From Vitis vinifera (Eukaryota > Streptophyta > Magnoliopsida > Vitales > Vitaceae), in the NCBI RefSeq assembly GCF_030704535.1, contig NC_081822.1, positions 4,269,001 to 4,333,000 of the forward strand: a stretch of 64,000 nucleotides of DNA. The letters run 5' to 3'. The position numbers and the translations under genes are program-made. The notes under the pieces were generated by a model. The model was not told where the DNA came from, made no database searches, and saw only the letters and a program-made list of their open reading frames with translations. Each line of letters begins with the position of its first letter. The first letter of the stretch is position 1. Below are positions 34,850-47,300 of the stretch, in pieces.

Positions 34850-34884
34850 TTTCCACTTTCCACTTTCCACTTTCCACTTTCCCC
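34850..34884. repeat. Heptanucleotide tandem repeat (TTTCCAC)n
   Basis: Four perfect TTTCCAC units followed by a variant TTTCCCC. Confidence 0.9.
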
Positions 34885-35975
34885 TTCCACCCCATATATC
34901 ATATATGGCCTTCCTCCCCTAGGCTCTAGAAGGGTTGAAATTTTCAGCTCTTTGTAACCTTTTTGACAAGTAATTACCCTCAATTTCAACCCTGCAATTT
35001 TCTAAGCAATTCAGCCAAGCCTTGTGATGAGATCCTCCCCCTTGACCAGATCTTGGGCTCTACACAAAATTTGAACCCCATATGGGCATGTACGAATACG
35101 AGAGCTGAAAAGTAAACCAGGACTTCCAATTCAGGTTTAGCCAAATTCTATTAAATTTAAGGCTACAATATTCTCAAAATTCATTAGCTTTGAATTCAAA
35201 TCGTCCTTAGGCGAATACCCCGTACTCTTTCCATGCATCCCATCTATGCAGCACCTACATTGGATGGTGTGCATATGGCCTTCGGAATCAAACTGCATGG
35301 CATATGAGAACATACAGATTAAGTATATTAGTAAAAATATTCCAAAGGCTGACAAGAGATTGACGCCTTTCAAATTAATGCTCTATTAAATTAGTTTTAC
35401 TTTTTGTACATGATACTGTAGATTCATCTTATTTCGCATTAAATTTAAATTAGGTGTGCCAGGTCTTTAATAGCTTTGAGATGCATTTGTCCAGTTGATT
35501 ATTATTATGATTAAATGCCCTATGTCCTGGAATGCCATGTAACACACGATATGCCCACACAAATTTTCAATCCCCTCAATGATTTCATCTTCAGGTGCCA
35601 CCATTCGGCACTCACCAGTGACAACCAACATAACATACTTGCGTTACGACTACAATACATGAGATTCAAAGCTCCTAACGTGCCTACATTATTTCTTCTT
35701 GGAATGGCGAAATCCTCTTTTCTCCCTCCTTTTATTCGTGGAGTCCACAGGTTATGTGTGATGAATAAATATCTCAAACTTTAAAAGAAGCAGCAAAATG
35801 AAAATGTCTCTCCTTTTTTCTTCCTTTATTTTTATTTTTGAATCTTTTAAGTAATTAAAATAGTATGTCTAGATATTTTGAACAAATAATCCTACAAAAC
35901 AATTGGATTCTTAAAGAAATGGTGTAACATTATCTTTGTCTGCCTCAGCGGGTCATATATGATTTTCAGGAACCC

Positions 35976-37619
35976 CACGTGTCGCCCACTACTTTCCTAA
36001 TTCTATCTAATGTTTTTATCGGAGGATCAATGTGCTAGCTATTCATAGCCATCCAGAATCCAGAAACTGCACCATCACATCAGAGGGCTTGAAATAAATG
36101 TGACCTTCACCTATTTATTCGAAGGGCCTGAGCTTTGGGTCAGGCAAAGCTGAGATGGACATGCTACTAGCACTACTACCCCACTCACATTTTCATATCA
36201 TCCATCAATGATCAAGCCATATGATTAAAGATGTGTGTATTAACTAATCATCATATTCGAGATCGTTTTCTTTTACACCATTCATTAATTTTCACATTCC
36301 AACTTCTGCTTTTGGGCTTCCATGAAATCTCACATTCAAATAATTGGATCCGGGATATTATTCTATGTATTAATTGACCAATGATAGCTCTCCCATCTTG
36401 GTTCAAACGGTAAAGGGTCCAGAATTTTTTTAAATGTCTATTAAAGATTTTTATTTTAAATTTTATTGGAAGGCGTATTTTTTTTATTGAATTGTAAATC
36501 AGATCTCATCAATTACACATCTCCTCCTTAATTATGAACCTTTTAAAAAATATATTAATATTGTCCCTTGATCCGATTCCGAATTTGGCTAAAATGTTAA
36601 AACAAAACTTAAAAGAAAAATGGAAAAAGGTTAACTTATGACGCAGAGGAGGCACAAAAGAGACGTCAGGACAAGGAGAAAGCACATGTAGGGAGTAGAA
36701 AAGCCACGTGACACAAGGGATCTCAAAGTAGGCAAGAAGGCGTGATATAAGGAAGTAGTGACACGTGGACGGTGGGATGGGCATATTAAACGTGGGGAGG
36801 GGGAGGGTAGTTGACATTTCCCTCTCTGGCTGGGGCGGTGCGGCCCCCCACCTCCGTCCCGTACGGACGCTATGATCATTGGGCCCCGCCCCATCTGCTT
36901 CCTTCCACTATCCCCTACACTTCCTCCTTCTCAAGTACCCCCCAATTAACCTTTTCTAATTTTTGTCATTTAATTATTATATTTTCGTAACCACCACGCC
37001 CGCATGATTTCATTTTATTGTCTTTTTTTTTTTTTTTTCTTTATTTCTTTTTCATGTTAATTGTGAAGGCTTTCCCTGCATTACACTTGGTCTAATCTAA
37101 AAATTTACTTTAAAAAAAAAATCTAACTTTGCTTTTTAAAGGATAATAAATTCCTCCCATTAGCTTTATGTATAGAATATGGTTTTCATAAAATAAATAA
37201 ATAAATAAATTATTAAAAATATTTATTTATTACATCCAATAAAATATATATTATAGTCACTAATTAGTAGAGAGAAAGCAATTGGAGATGGTATCATTTT
37301 GAAGTGTCAGTTCAAGAGCAGGGGTAAGTTTTGTTTGGAGAATGAGCACATAAAGTGCTTCTTCCTAAGTTCCAAGCCTAGAGCTAGTGTATTTTTCCCA
37401 AAATGGGAAAGGAAAAGGTAGGGGTAGTGGGTTGGGCCATACCCTCACATTGGGACTTGATGGAATGGAAGTTGTAGTCCAATATATACTACCCACCAGG
37501 GCCCAGCCCAGCCCATTCCAGTCCAAAATCCATTGGGGCCCATAGTACCATTTGTTGTAGGCCGTAGTGGTAGCCCAAGGGCCCAACACTCATGGGCTGA
37601 AAGGGACAGGTGCCACGTG
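35976..37619. promoter_or_regulatory. Cluster of four perfect G-boxes (CACGTG) upstream of the MFS gene
   Basis: CACGTG occurs at 35976-35981, 36705-36710, 36762-36767 and 37614-37619. The last is about 130 bp before the start codon at 37751. Further ACGT cores (GACGTC at 36662, ACGTGGGG at 36790) sit between. G-boxes with flanks like these (GCCACGTG, ACACGTGG) are the known targets of bZIP (ABRE-binding) and bHLH (PIF, MYC) factors. Regulation by abscisic acid or light is inference. Confidence 0.55.
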
Positions 37620-37750
37620 TGTCCAGCCTAATTGAGGGGCTAACCCCTTCGATTGGCCAACAGAGTCAAACGAGTAAGCTTCTCTGAGAGAGGGTGAACA
37701 GAAGAACAAGAAAGCAGGGAAGAGGGAGATAGAGAAAGGCAGAGACAGAG

Positions 37751-40497
37751 ATGAAGGCAGAGACGCTGACGTTGGTGTTGGTGAACCTAGCAGGCATAAT
37801 GGAGAGAGCAGACGAGTCTCTGCTTTCAGGGGTGTACAAGGAAGTGGGTGCAGCCCTCCATACGGACCCAACTGGCCTGGGCTCCCTCACCCTTTTCAGG
37901 TCCATGGTGCAGGCCTCTTCCTATCCACTCGCCGTTTACCTGGCCGCCCGTCACAACCGCACCCACGTCATTGCTCTCGGCGCCTTCCTTTGGGCTGCCG
38001 CCACCTTCCTCGTCGCCTTCTCCTCCACCTTCTTCCAGGTAGGTTCCCAGCTTCCCAATTCAAACCAACTATTTCCTTTTTCTTTCTTATATATTATTTT
38101 CTGATGCTTCTCCCTTTTTGTGGTTTGAATGAATACACAAATTAAAAGAAATAAAATTTGGAAATCATGCAGTAGGCTGTTTCCGTTTTTCAAAAAAACA
38201 AGGGAAAAAAATTCAAATTGGAGAATGCCTTGAATCAGTGGGCATATGAGCATATGTGAAACGGAATTGTAATGAGAGCGATCACCTATTAAGGTGGGGA
38301 TTCTGAAAATTGTGTGCTAGAATCAAACGTTGTGAAAGAAAATGTTTACAGTATGGCATGGGTTCATCACCAAAATAATGTCAGTGATGACCTAACTTGA
38401 AGTAAGTTTTAATCAGGGGATGCACTCATTCCAAGTGCCATGCACCCACAACAAAACCATTAACTTTTGTATAGTGTCTGAAAGCTCCCTTGTCAATTTC
38501 AACAAGAAATTAATCAACGACCAAATCATGCATGAGATGAATAGAATTCACATTTGGGTTAGGTATTGAACTCAATTTTAATTTCTCTTTCGAGATGGTG
38601 CTTCAGCTGTCCAATTCACTGAAAATCCAAATCAAGAAATTCAAGAGAATATAAATGAACTGAAATTCTTTTGAATTGATTGATTGATTTATTTTATTTT
38701 TCGAGATGTTCTTTTTTCTGTCACTCAGCAATTCTTTTGAAGTTTAAGAACAAGGAAACAAAATTCTGTTACCCTCGGCCCTGCCTGTTGACAAATTTTC
38801 AAGTTTAAGTCATCCAACTTTGGTCAATCAGGTGGCAGTATCAAGAGCTTTGAATGGGATTGGCCTTGCAATAGTTGGACCTGCAATTCAGTCCCTTATA
38901 GCTGACTCCACTGATGATCACAACCGTGGTATGGCTTTTGGATGGCTACAGCTGACAGGGAACCTTGGCTCAATTCTTGGTGGACTCTGTGCATTGTTGC
39001 TGGCCCAGACAACATTCATGGGAATCGCGGGTTGGAGAATTTCCTTCCATCTTGTTGGACTGGTCAGTGTTATTGTAGGTATTTTAGTCCGCCTCTTTGC
39101 CAATGACCCACACTTCCCAGATGGTGCTGCTAAAGCCAGTAACCAAGTTCCAAGTAAATCCATATGGTCTGAAGTGAAGGACCTGGTTCAGGAAGCCAAA
39201 TCTGTCATCAAGATTACATCCTTCCAGATCATTGTGGCTCAGGGTGTCACCGGTTCATTCCCCTGGTCAGCTTTGTCATTTGCACCCATGTGGTTAGAGC
39301 TTATAGGCTTCTCTCATAAGAAAACCGCATTCCTCATAAGCTTATTTGTTATTGCTGCTTCCCTTGGGGGACTGTTTGGGGGTAGGATGGGGGATATTCT
39401 TTCCAGGATCCGCCCAGATTCTGGGAGGATAATTTTGGCACAGATAAGCTCACTGTCAGCCATCCCACTAGCAGCACTACTTCTGCTGGTTTTACCTGAC
39501 AATCCATCCACTGCAGCCATGCATGGTTTGGTCTTGTTCATCATGGGGTTGTGCATATCCTGGAATGCTCCAGCTACAAACAAGTAAGATTTCACAAGCC
39601 CTCCTTTTTCAGTTTTCTTTCATATGCTAATTTTTTGGAGTATTTTGGATTCATCATGGAATTGAAAGATTTCAATTTCAGTGTCCAAGCATTTCAACAC
39701 ACAATCTAATCTGTTGAAATCCAAGGATGACCATTTTTCATGTTAAGAAACTCAATTTCACATGCTGTGTAAACTAGAATAGTCTGGGATGGCTTCATCT
39801 CATTAGGTCTCCTAATACCCCTTCAATCTTTTATCATGCAGCTGGAACTCATAAGATAGACACTTTGTGAAGCAACCAAACTATGAACCATATTTCTATT
39901 AGTTGATAAGATCACATAAAGTTTATCTTTATTCGTGCATTTAATATTATTTTGGTAATTGCATGCAGTCCAATTTTTGCAGAGATAGTCCCTGAAAAAT
40001 CTCGAACAAGTATCTATGCTTTGGATCGATCTTTCGAGTCCATATTGTCATCTTTTGCTCCACCTGTTGTTGGGATATTGGCTCAGCATGTTTATGGTTA
40101 CAAACCGGTTCCCGAGGGATCCAGTGAATCGGAAGAGATAGCAACAGATAGAGGGAATGCTGCATCATTGGCCAAGGCACTGTACACAGCTATAGGAATT
40201 CCAATGGCTCTCTGTTGCCTCATCTATTCATTCCTATATTCCACTTATCCCAGAGACAAGGAACGGGCTCAGATGGAGGCTTTAATAGAATCAGAGATGC
40301 AACAGATGGAGTCGGACAATATATGTGCAGGAACAGAATATCCTCGAGCTCAGCTACTAGAATCAGAAGATGCCTATGTCAATGATAGGGGCGTCACTGA
40401 AATAGATTATGAAGGGAGGAGCAGTCCAGATTTTGAAGAAAATGATGACAAGATGTTACTTCACCACCAATTGACATTCTCCAACTTAGGGGAATAG
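37751..40497 (+). CDS. Major facilitator superfamily transporter (At1g78130/UNE2-like), three exons
   Basis: Exons 37751-38038, 38832-39583 and 39969-40497 join in frame with GT-AG introns to give 522 residues. Hydrophobic segments fit a 12-helix MFS protein: helix 1 LTLVLVNLAGIMERADESLL, a cluster around GIGLAIVGPAIQSLIAD with the following DDHNRGMAFGW loop, and the cytoplasmic motif GGRMGDILSR at about residues 279-288 opening the second half. The stretch KEVGAALHTDPTGLGSLTLF is a hallmark I remember from the plant UNE2 group, related to spinster-like carriers. Substrate is unknown. After the last helix (YSFLYSTYPRDKERAQ) there is a tail of about 85 residues rich in Glu and Asp, probably cytoplasmic. 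The start gives the family N-terminus directly. The gene converges on the methyltransferase gene, with stops about 860 bp apart. G-boxes lie in its upstream region. Confidence 0.93.
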
Positions 40498-41360
40498 ATG
40501 TTCGGACAAGCATAAGAAGCTGGCCTTTCCTTATTAGTTATTTCCATGAGGCTACATTTGCAGCTCAAATGGTGAGGAAGATTCAAAACCTTAGCGTGGC
40601 ATTAATCATACAAAATTCCCAGTTTTGTGATGAAGAATTCAGACTCAGAAAATCATGGCATTGCGTATATACACATAAGATGCATACAAAACACACACCA
40701 ATCTTGTTCTAGTCTTCCTTGACTGTTATCCACGAATGTGACGTGTACATGTAATCAACAAGGCCCCAGTCGAAGGGGGTTAAGACTAATGAACGCTCCT
40801 GCGTGAATATAACCGGCTTTTTTGTGAGCAAAGGTGTTATAGGCCTTTTACCTCTTCCAGTTGATATGTGTATTCATAAATGCTAAAACTACAGTATTGT
40901 TGTTGATATATGATGGGATGAATAAATGGCATCCAGAAACAAAATGCTACACAATCCTTTAGTTCTGGATCCATATTGAGGGAGGATGGATTAAGATCAA
41001 TTGCACTTAGGCTTGCGACTCTCATCATAATCTGAGAGGTGATAATGGAATACTAAGCAACTTGTTCCTGCATGACCATTTGAGGCACAGCTCAACAATG
41101 ATCTTAGTTCTGTGTTTACAACAACAGAACGCCTTAACAGGTGAAATCCTTCCAAAACCAAATTTATGCCATAACAACAAACAAATGAAATATCAAAGGC
41201 CCTCAACTTTATTTCACCCTGTAGATTCTTTAGATTCTCATACAATTTACCCATATGCAATTTCAGCAGCACCCATGTACAAGAATATTACAGAATTTCC
41301 AAGTTCTTTGACAGACATCCAATATAAATGAGGCGATGGAGAATGGTGTAAACCAAATTC
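40498..41360. other. Convergent 3' region between MFS and methyltransferase genes
   Basis: About 860 bp, probably mostly the two 3'UTRs. No coding signal beyond short opposite-strand shadows. Confidence 0.6.
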
Positions 41361-44300
41361 TTAGCTAGGTTTTGTAGCTGAGATCATCACAAAGCGCCCA
41401 TTTCTCACACATGTAAAACCCCCTAACCCACAGGCTGTGCAGAGATCTTCTAGTTCACGTTCAGATAAGAACGCATGGCTGCCTGCAACTCGCACCATAT
41501 TCTACAAGGAGAAACAAAGAACCCACCATTAGTCAAGTTAAAGCCCACAATTCCTGACAAAGAAAGAAAGACCCATACAAACAGAGCCAATCAGGTGAAT
41601 TTAACAAATGTGTGAATAGATTTCAAAATGGTAGGAAGAAGTCATTCTTCCCACCACAGAGCCGAAATGTCATACAGACAAGGCTTTAGGACAAATGCCC
41701 AGAGGGCCCCCAAAAGAATCCATTTTTGCAAAACCTGACCCTGATTTGAATCATACCATCCAAATTAAAGTTATCTATTCCCTGCACCATCCATTTCATG
41801 TGAAACCAATTTCTAAATTATATTCATATATATGAGTTTAAAGCAAAACCAGGATACCTGGCGCAGAGTCTTAAGAAAAGGAAGCACAGAAAAAGGGCCA
41901 TCAAGCAAGTAGGTGGTAGCAACAAAAACTCCTCCTGGGCGAAGAACCCGGCTTATTTCAGCTACCTGTAAAAACATAGCTGTCAAATTACAGGGAGAAC
42001 AGGCTGAAGAAGTCAATATAAAAACAGTAGGACCTTGGACATTAAAGTGTTATCAGATGAGTGTGGTGAATCTAACACAAGCAGGTATACACATGAAATC
42101 AAGTTAGTAATTTCAATTTATATTCAGGAAATAGCTTAGCTGATTGAGATGGTGGTTCCATGACACAACCTTTGTTCACTATATATCCAGAAGAATACAA
42201 AAAGGCCACAAAACACCTATCCATGCCCTTCCCCTCTAAACAAATTTTCAATGTCCCAAGTTAATCAGAAGAGGATGATCAAGTCCGCCTAGACTTGGTA
42301 CTAAGTAAAAGTAGATAAATGTAGATCAAGGAAAATATTCCAGAACTCCATTTATTTTCAGATTTTGGTGGCTCTTATTATTGATAGCAAAGTTCATATT
42401 AACATGAAAGGTGGTGAATAAGCACCAGATTCTCAAAACACTTCCACCTTTAAAAAAAAAAAAAAAATGCTAAAATAATTTACCTTCCACTTTTTGACAA
42501 AGAGTCCTCATATAATTTAACAAGAATTATTCCTTGATCAAGTTGTGGGCATTCGAACACAAGAAAACAAGTTTCTATTCAGAAATCTTTTCTATGGGAT
42601 GTGGTGATTTTCATTGTTTAGTAGGGAAAATTAGTATTTAAATATTGAAAGATTCCAAGTTTTCAGGGCTGAAGAGAAAAATGTTGTGCAGAAGCAAGCA
42701 ACCCATAAAGAAAAAAAATGAAAATAAGCAAGAAATCAATCACACAAAAACACAAGTTTTAATATAATTTAGCCAATCATGCCTAATCCATGAATAAGAT
42801 AAATTCATTCCACTATACCATAGGAAATACACAAATGACAGAAAAACCAAATACAACTATTAAGTCTTGAAACATCTTATATTTCCTCGCTCGTTGTATC
42901 TATAACTTTAACCATCAACTCCTGCTACAGCGAGTGTTTCCCACTCTTCCTCACATCTCTACCTACTCAATATAGGTTTTACATATCCATCTTTTATCTT
43001 ATAACTATTTCCCCTTATAACTTATAATATTTATAAAGATATTTCCTAACAATTTTCCTTATTCAATAAGGATATCTATTTTTACAAAAAGAATTTCAAT
43101 ATATAATTTTTCTATGCAATATTCTTTTCCCTAGAGAAACATGGTAGAGATAAATATATTAAATTACACACTTTGTTAAGCATAAATGTAGGAAGTGATA
43201 ATATATTTGTTATTTATTATTTATGTTAGGAATATTATTATTTAATAATAGATTTTTATTAGAGTTAGAGCTATTAAAAATAGTTTCCAACTAGAGTTAG
43301 GATTCTCTCTCTCACTATATATATATAGTCTTAGTGATATTGAATGCTTTAGACTTTGATTAATCATATTCGTAATTTTTTGAAATTTCTCTCTTCTACT
43401 TTTGTTTCTCTCTTTTATATTTTTTATTTTTTACTATCTTATAGCATAACATTTACCAAATAGGATTTTTGAGACACTTGTTAACAAAAAAAAAATGTGT
43501 AACATGAAAAACTTCCAAGAGAAACATTAGAAAACTTAATGCAAGACTATTAACAGGTCAAAAATTCTTCAACCCTCTCATGACAAGCTAACAAAGATAA
43601 ATTGAATGACAAAGCCCTCACATTAAATGATCTAAACCTTCAACAAGCCTAATGTTGAAAGGGAAAAAACACATGCAAACTCTCAAAATCATTGTAGCCT
43701 TAGAGACTTTCTGATGCTAAGAGAGGTTGCGATGGAAGAAGGAGAAGGAAGAAAGGGAACAAAGTAAAATAAAGAGCATAAATGTATTTTCATAGGAAAA
43801 GCAAGAAGTCTTAGGGAAAGGAACTGAAGACCACCTACAAGGCACTTGTAAAGAAATAAATAAATCATAGATGATAGCAACACAAAAGGACAAGATGAAA
43901 ATTCTCAATGTAAATTGGATTTTTTATAATAGAAGAGCCAAAAGCCCACAACTAAATCAAGTGGCACTAATTCCATTTTAATGAGCCATTAGGTGTTAAC
44001 ACTTAACATTAGGACCACTAGTACATGCATGGATTTTACATTATCTCTCCAATAAGAAGCAGTTTATTGAGGTGAAGAATGCAACTAACACATAGTTATA
44101 AATAACTTTTGATAAAAAAAAAGGTTTAGATAGTGTTGATGGTGGATTCTTAGTAGGATAGGAGGTGAGCCAAATGAACCTTTAGACCTTTTATATAAAG
44201 GTCTAAGATTAACCTTCATTGGTTGGTGGGGCCTAACCAATTAGAGACCTCCATATACTCATATCAAATAGTTCTTGTACAAACATCATTATACACACGA

Positions 44301-47300
44301 TGCCACGTGGCATTAGATGGTGGTAGGTCCCTCGATTGTTGCATGTCTCATTTTCTCAATCCAATTGAGACGGGTTTGATGCATACCCAATCAATCTCAC
44401 CTTGACGAGCCTACACCTCCTTTTCTTAAGAACTTGATAGTAAGAGAACTAAGCCCACCACTAAGATGTATCAGGTCCATATAAGACCTCCCAAGCGTTG
44501 CCCCTGACTTGGACAAGCAGGGTAGCATCAGTGTGCCATGCCTTAAATGGGACATCTTCGAGAGAGTATAGAGATCAAGTGAAAAGGTCATAAGGTGATA
44601 CAGATTTAAAGAAGGTGCCCTTCATTCTTCATAAAATGACAGAGTTTTGTGTCGACACCATTACCATATGTCAACGTTTCCTTATGGGAGAGCAAGCCAA
44701 TGCCAATGATACATAAGGGATCGAGTTGACAACACCCAGTGGGGGGTCCAAATTGACCAACCTTGTGAGACAACCTCCTGGAGCTTAAAAGGATCAACCT
44801 TTCCTTTCTCATGCTAGCAAAAAAGTGATGTCTCATCTAGCAAATATCTTCCCAATTGGAAGGTGATAGTGCATACTCTTGGCTTTCGCCACAAGTAGGC
44901 ATCTACTAAGGTAAGGATTGGCACTTATACCAAGCATGACTTCTAGCTTAACATGACGTACATTAGTGTGCTTATGTAACGATGCAAGATACATGTAATT
45001 GTGTGAGTGAAGATCATTTGATACACATGGCAATGAAATATTGGCAATCTAATATGTCACATTAGAACATGTAGCAGGGGTCCACATGGAGTTTGTGAAA
45101 TCGGGCATTAACAGATAAAAAAATGAAACAGAGGATCACAACCATTTGAGAGGTTCATAATGCACTAAAAGAGGAACTGAGGAATGTGCAATCATCACAT
45201 ATCTATTTGTAGTTCTATAAGGTGAAAAGTAGTTTGAAGTTAAATTGAGTTGAGTTGGCTTTCAAATAAATTTGAGATTCTTTTCTTTCCTTTTTTTTTT
45301 TTTTTTTGTTGTGAAAAACCATATTCTATTTCCTAAATCTCTATAACATTCATAAATGAAAGTGTAAGTTTGAATGAACTAAAATGTTAAAAAGTATAAA
45401 AAATTTATTTATAAATTCTATGATAAGAAGTTCTAGTTAAAGTTAAAAGATGGTTGAATTTTAAATATAGGGCTAACATTTTAAACTTAAAGTGAACCAT
45501 AAAGAGAGGAGCATATCCCTGACCACTTTCTAGTGACACACTTTGAGATGGGAACCTTAGACAATCTAAACCTCTGACACTGAGGCTATAAATTTTTCTA
45601 TGCTAGTGTCAAGACCATCGATAGTAATATGGACACCATAACAAGCAAAAGAATCAAATTGCAACAACATATCAAAACTGTAATGCATACAGCAATAGAG
45701 GGCGAGGGCCAACAGTGCAATGCCGCACCAGCATGCACAGCATCAACTGAACTTGAAGCAAAAGGAAGTCTGGAGATATCAGCTCTGACCAAGAGTATAT
45801 TCCTGAAAAACAAGTTCAATCGGATATATATAATCACAAATCATAATTCAAAAGATAATTTAGAAGGTTCCTAGAAATTCCAACTAATAGAATTTAAATT
45901 TGTTGCTCATTCTACGAGATGAGCGAAGATTAACAGCTAAGTTCCTTACTCTTTGGGAAAGCCTTCCTCCTGCTTAATGAATTCATAACATTGTCGTAGC
46001 ATGTTCTCTGAGAAGTCCAGAGCAACAACAAGAGAAAATAATCCACTCTTGGCAAAAGTTCTTGAAAATAATCCACTCCCACAACTAGCATCAACAATAG
46101 TTCCACCTAGAACTGGCTTAAGGTAACCTTTAGCCAATTCAAACTGCAGTAAAAAAAATCACATGATTAATAGCTGAACCACTTGATAAGAATATGATAG
46201 TAGGGTAGCAAGCATTAGTCAGATTATAGACCACTTGAATCCCATACACAACACAGACAGACAAATATATCACAATGTACAGTTTGGGCATCCAAGGAGA
46301 TTTTCAATCAGTCCATTGTGCTTTATATAGCATATCAAATGAGATTCTTTTATTGGCATGCAATGAGCTAATTATGTTATGCTATTAGTCTATGAGTTTT
46401 CCCTTGATACTTTTTAAAAAATAAGGGTATTAGGATCTTGTGAAATGACTTTCATTCAAGTTTCAACCACCATCTGCAGTGATGGCTTCATGTTCTATAA
46501 TAATTATGCAGTGGATGACTTTTTCTTTCATATAAAGAAAGCAGAATGTTCAGCTTCAATTTCAAGGGATTTTCAAACACACCCCACATATTACATATAT
46601 ATTTATCATAATACTTCTTTCTGCAACACTGAAAAGAGAAAGGATTCTGCAAGCTCAACTAATCCAAAAGTGAATAAGGTATGAAAAGATGATGCCCACG
46701 AAATAATCAATGAATTAAGTGTAGAGTTTCTCCTCTTAAAAAAAAAAATACAGGGAAATGACTTTTGGAATTATATTTTAGTGGAAAAATGGAAAAAAGA
46801 AACATTATATCACCTCTTTCTCTAGACCTGGAAAACCACCCCATATAAAATTTTGACGCCAGCCCCTCTCATAGAGAAATGATATCAGTGGAGTCCTGTT
46901 CCAACAAATAATCAACCGGCATCATAAAACCCGAGAAAGATTTAATATAGCATCAATTGTAGTGTTCATTTAGCACAATAAAGTCAAGAAGAACCAAGTT
47001 CGACCAGCGTCAAAAGGAACCATATAACATGATATTCTTTTATTTATAACACAGAACACATAAATAGAAAAATTTATTTGACAAATATCTAGCAATAACA
47101 CCTTCAATTTTACTTTTTACATTAAAAATCAAGGTTAAATTTAGTAGCATGTTGGCTACCAATTTATCTTTATTGGTTTAGGTACAGTTGGTCCAGCAAC
47201 TCATAAAACTGTTAGTTAGACTGTCCCATGGAAATTTTAATAAGCCTATTGAGTTGTGCATAGAATTTGAATACAAAAGTTAAAAGTGAGAGGTTTCCAT

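Larger units (their letters stand above)
31457..35975. other. Intergenic region with hairpin and short repeats
   Basis: The first few hundred bases are probably 3'UTR of the VQ gene. A near-perfect inverted repeat lies at 33419-33554 and a 7-bp tandem repeat at 34850-34884. Open frames at 34318-34569 (minus) and 35515-35784 (plus, with an opposite-strand mirror) show no domain. No further gene is seen. Confidence 0.5.

Noticed and set aside
37590-37905. Two minus-strand frames over the MFS first exon
   Set aside because: They overlap the conserved N-terminus of the transporter on the other strand and have no domain.
44160-45050. GC-richer block suspected to be a transposon remnant
   Set aside because: No termini, target duplication or protein similarity could be recognised, so it is listed only as an observation.
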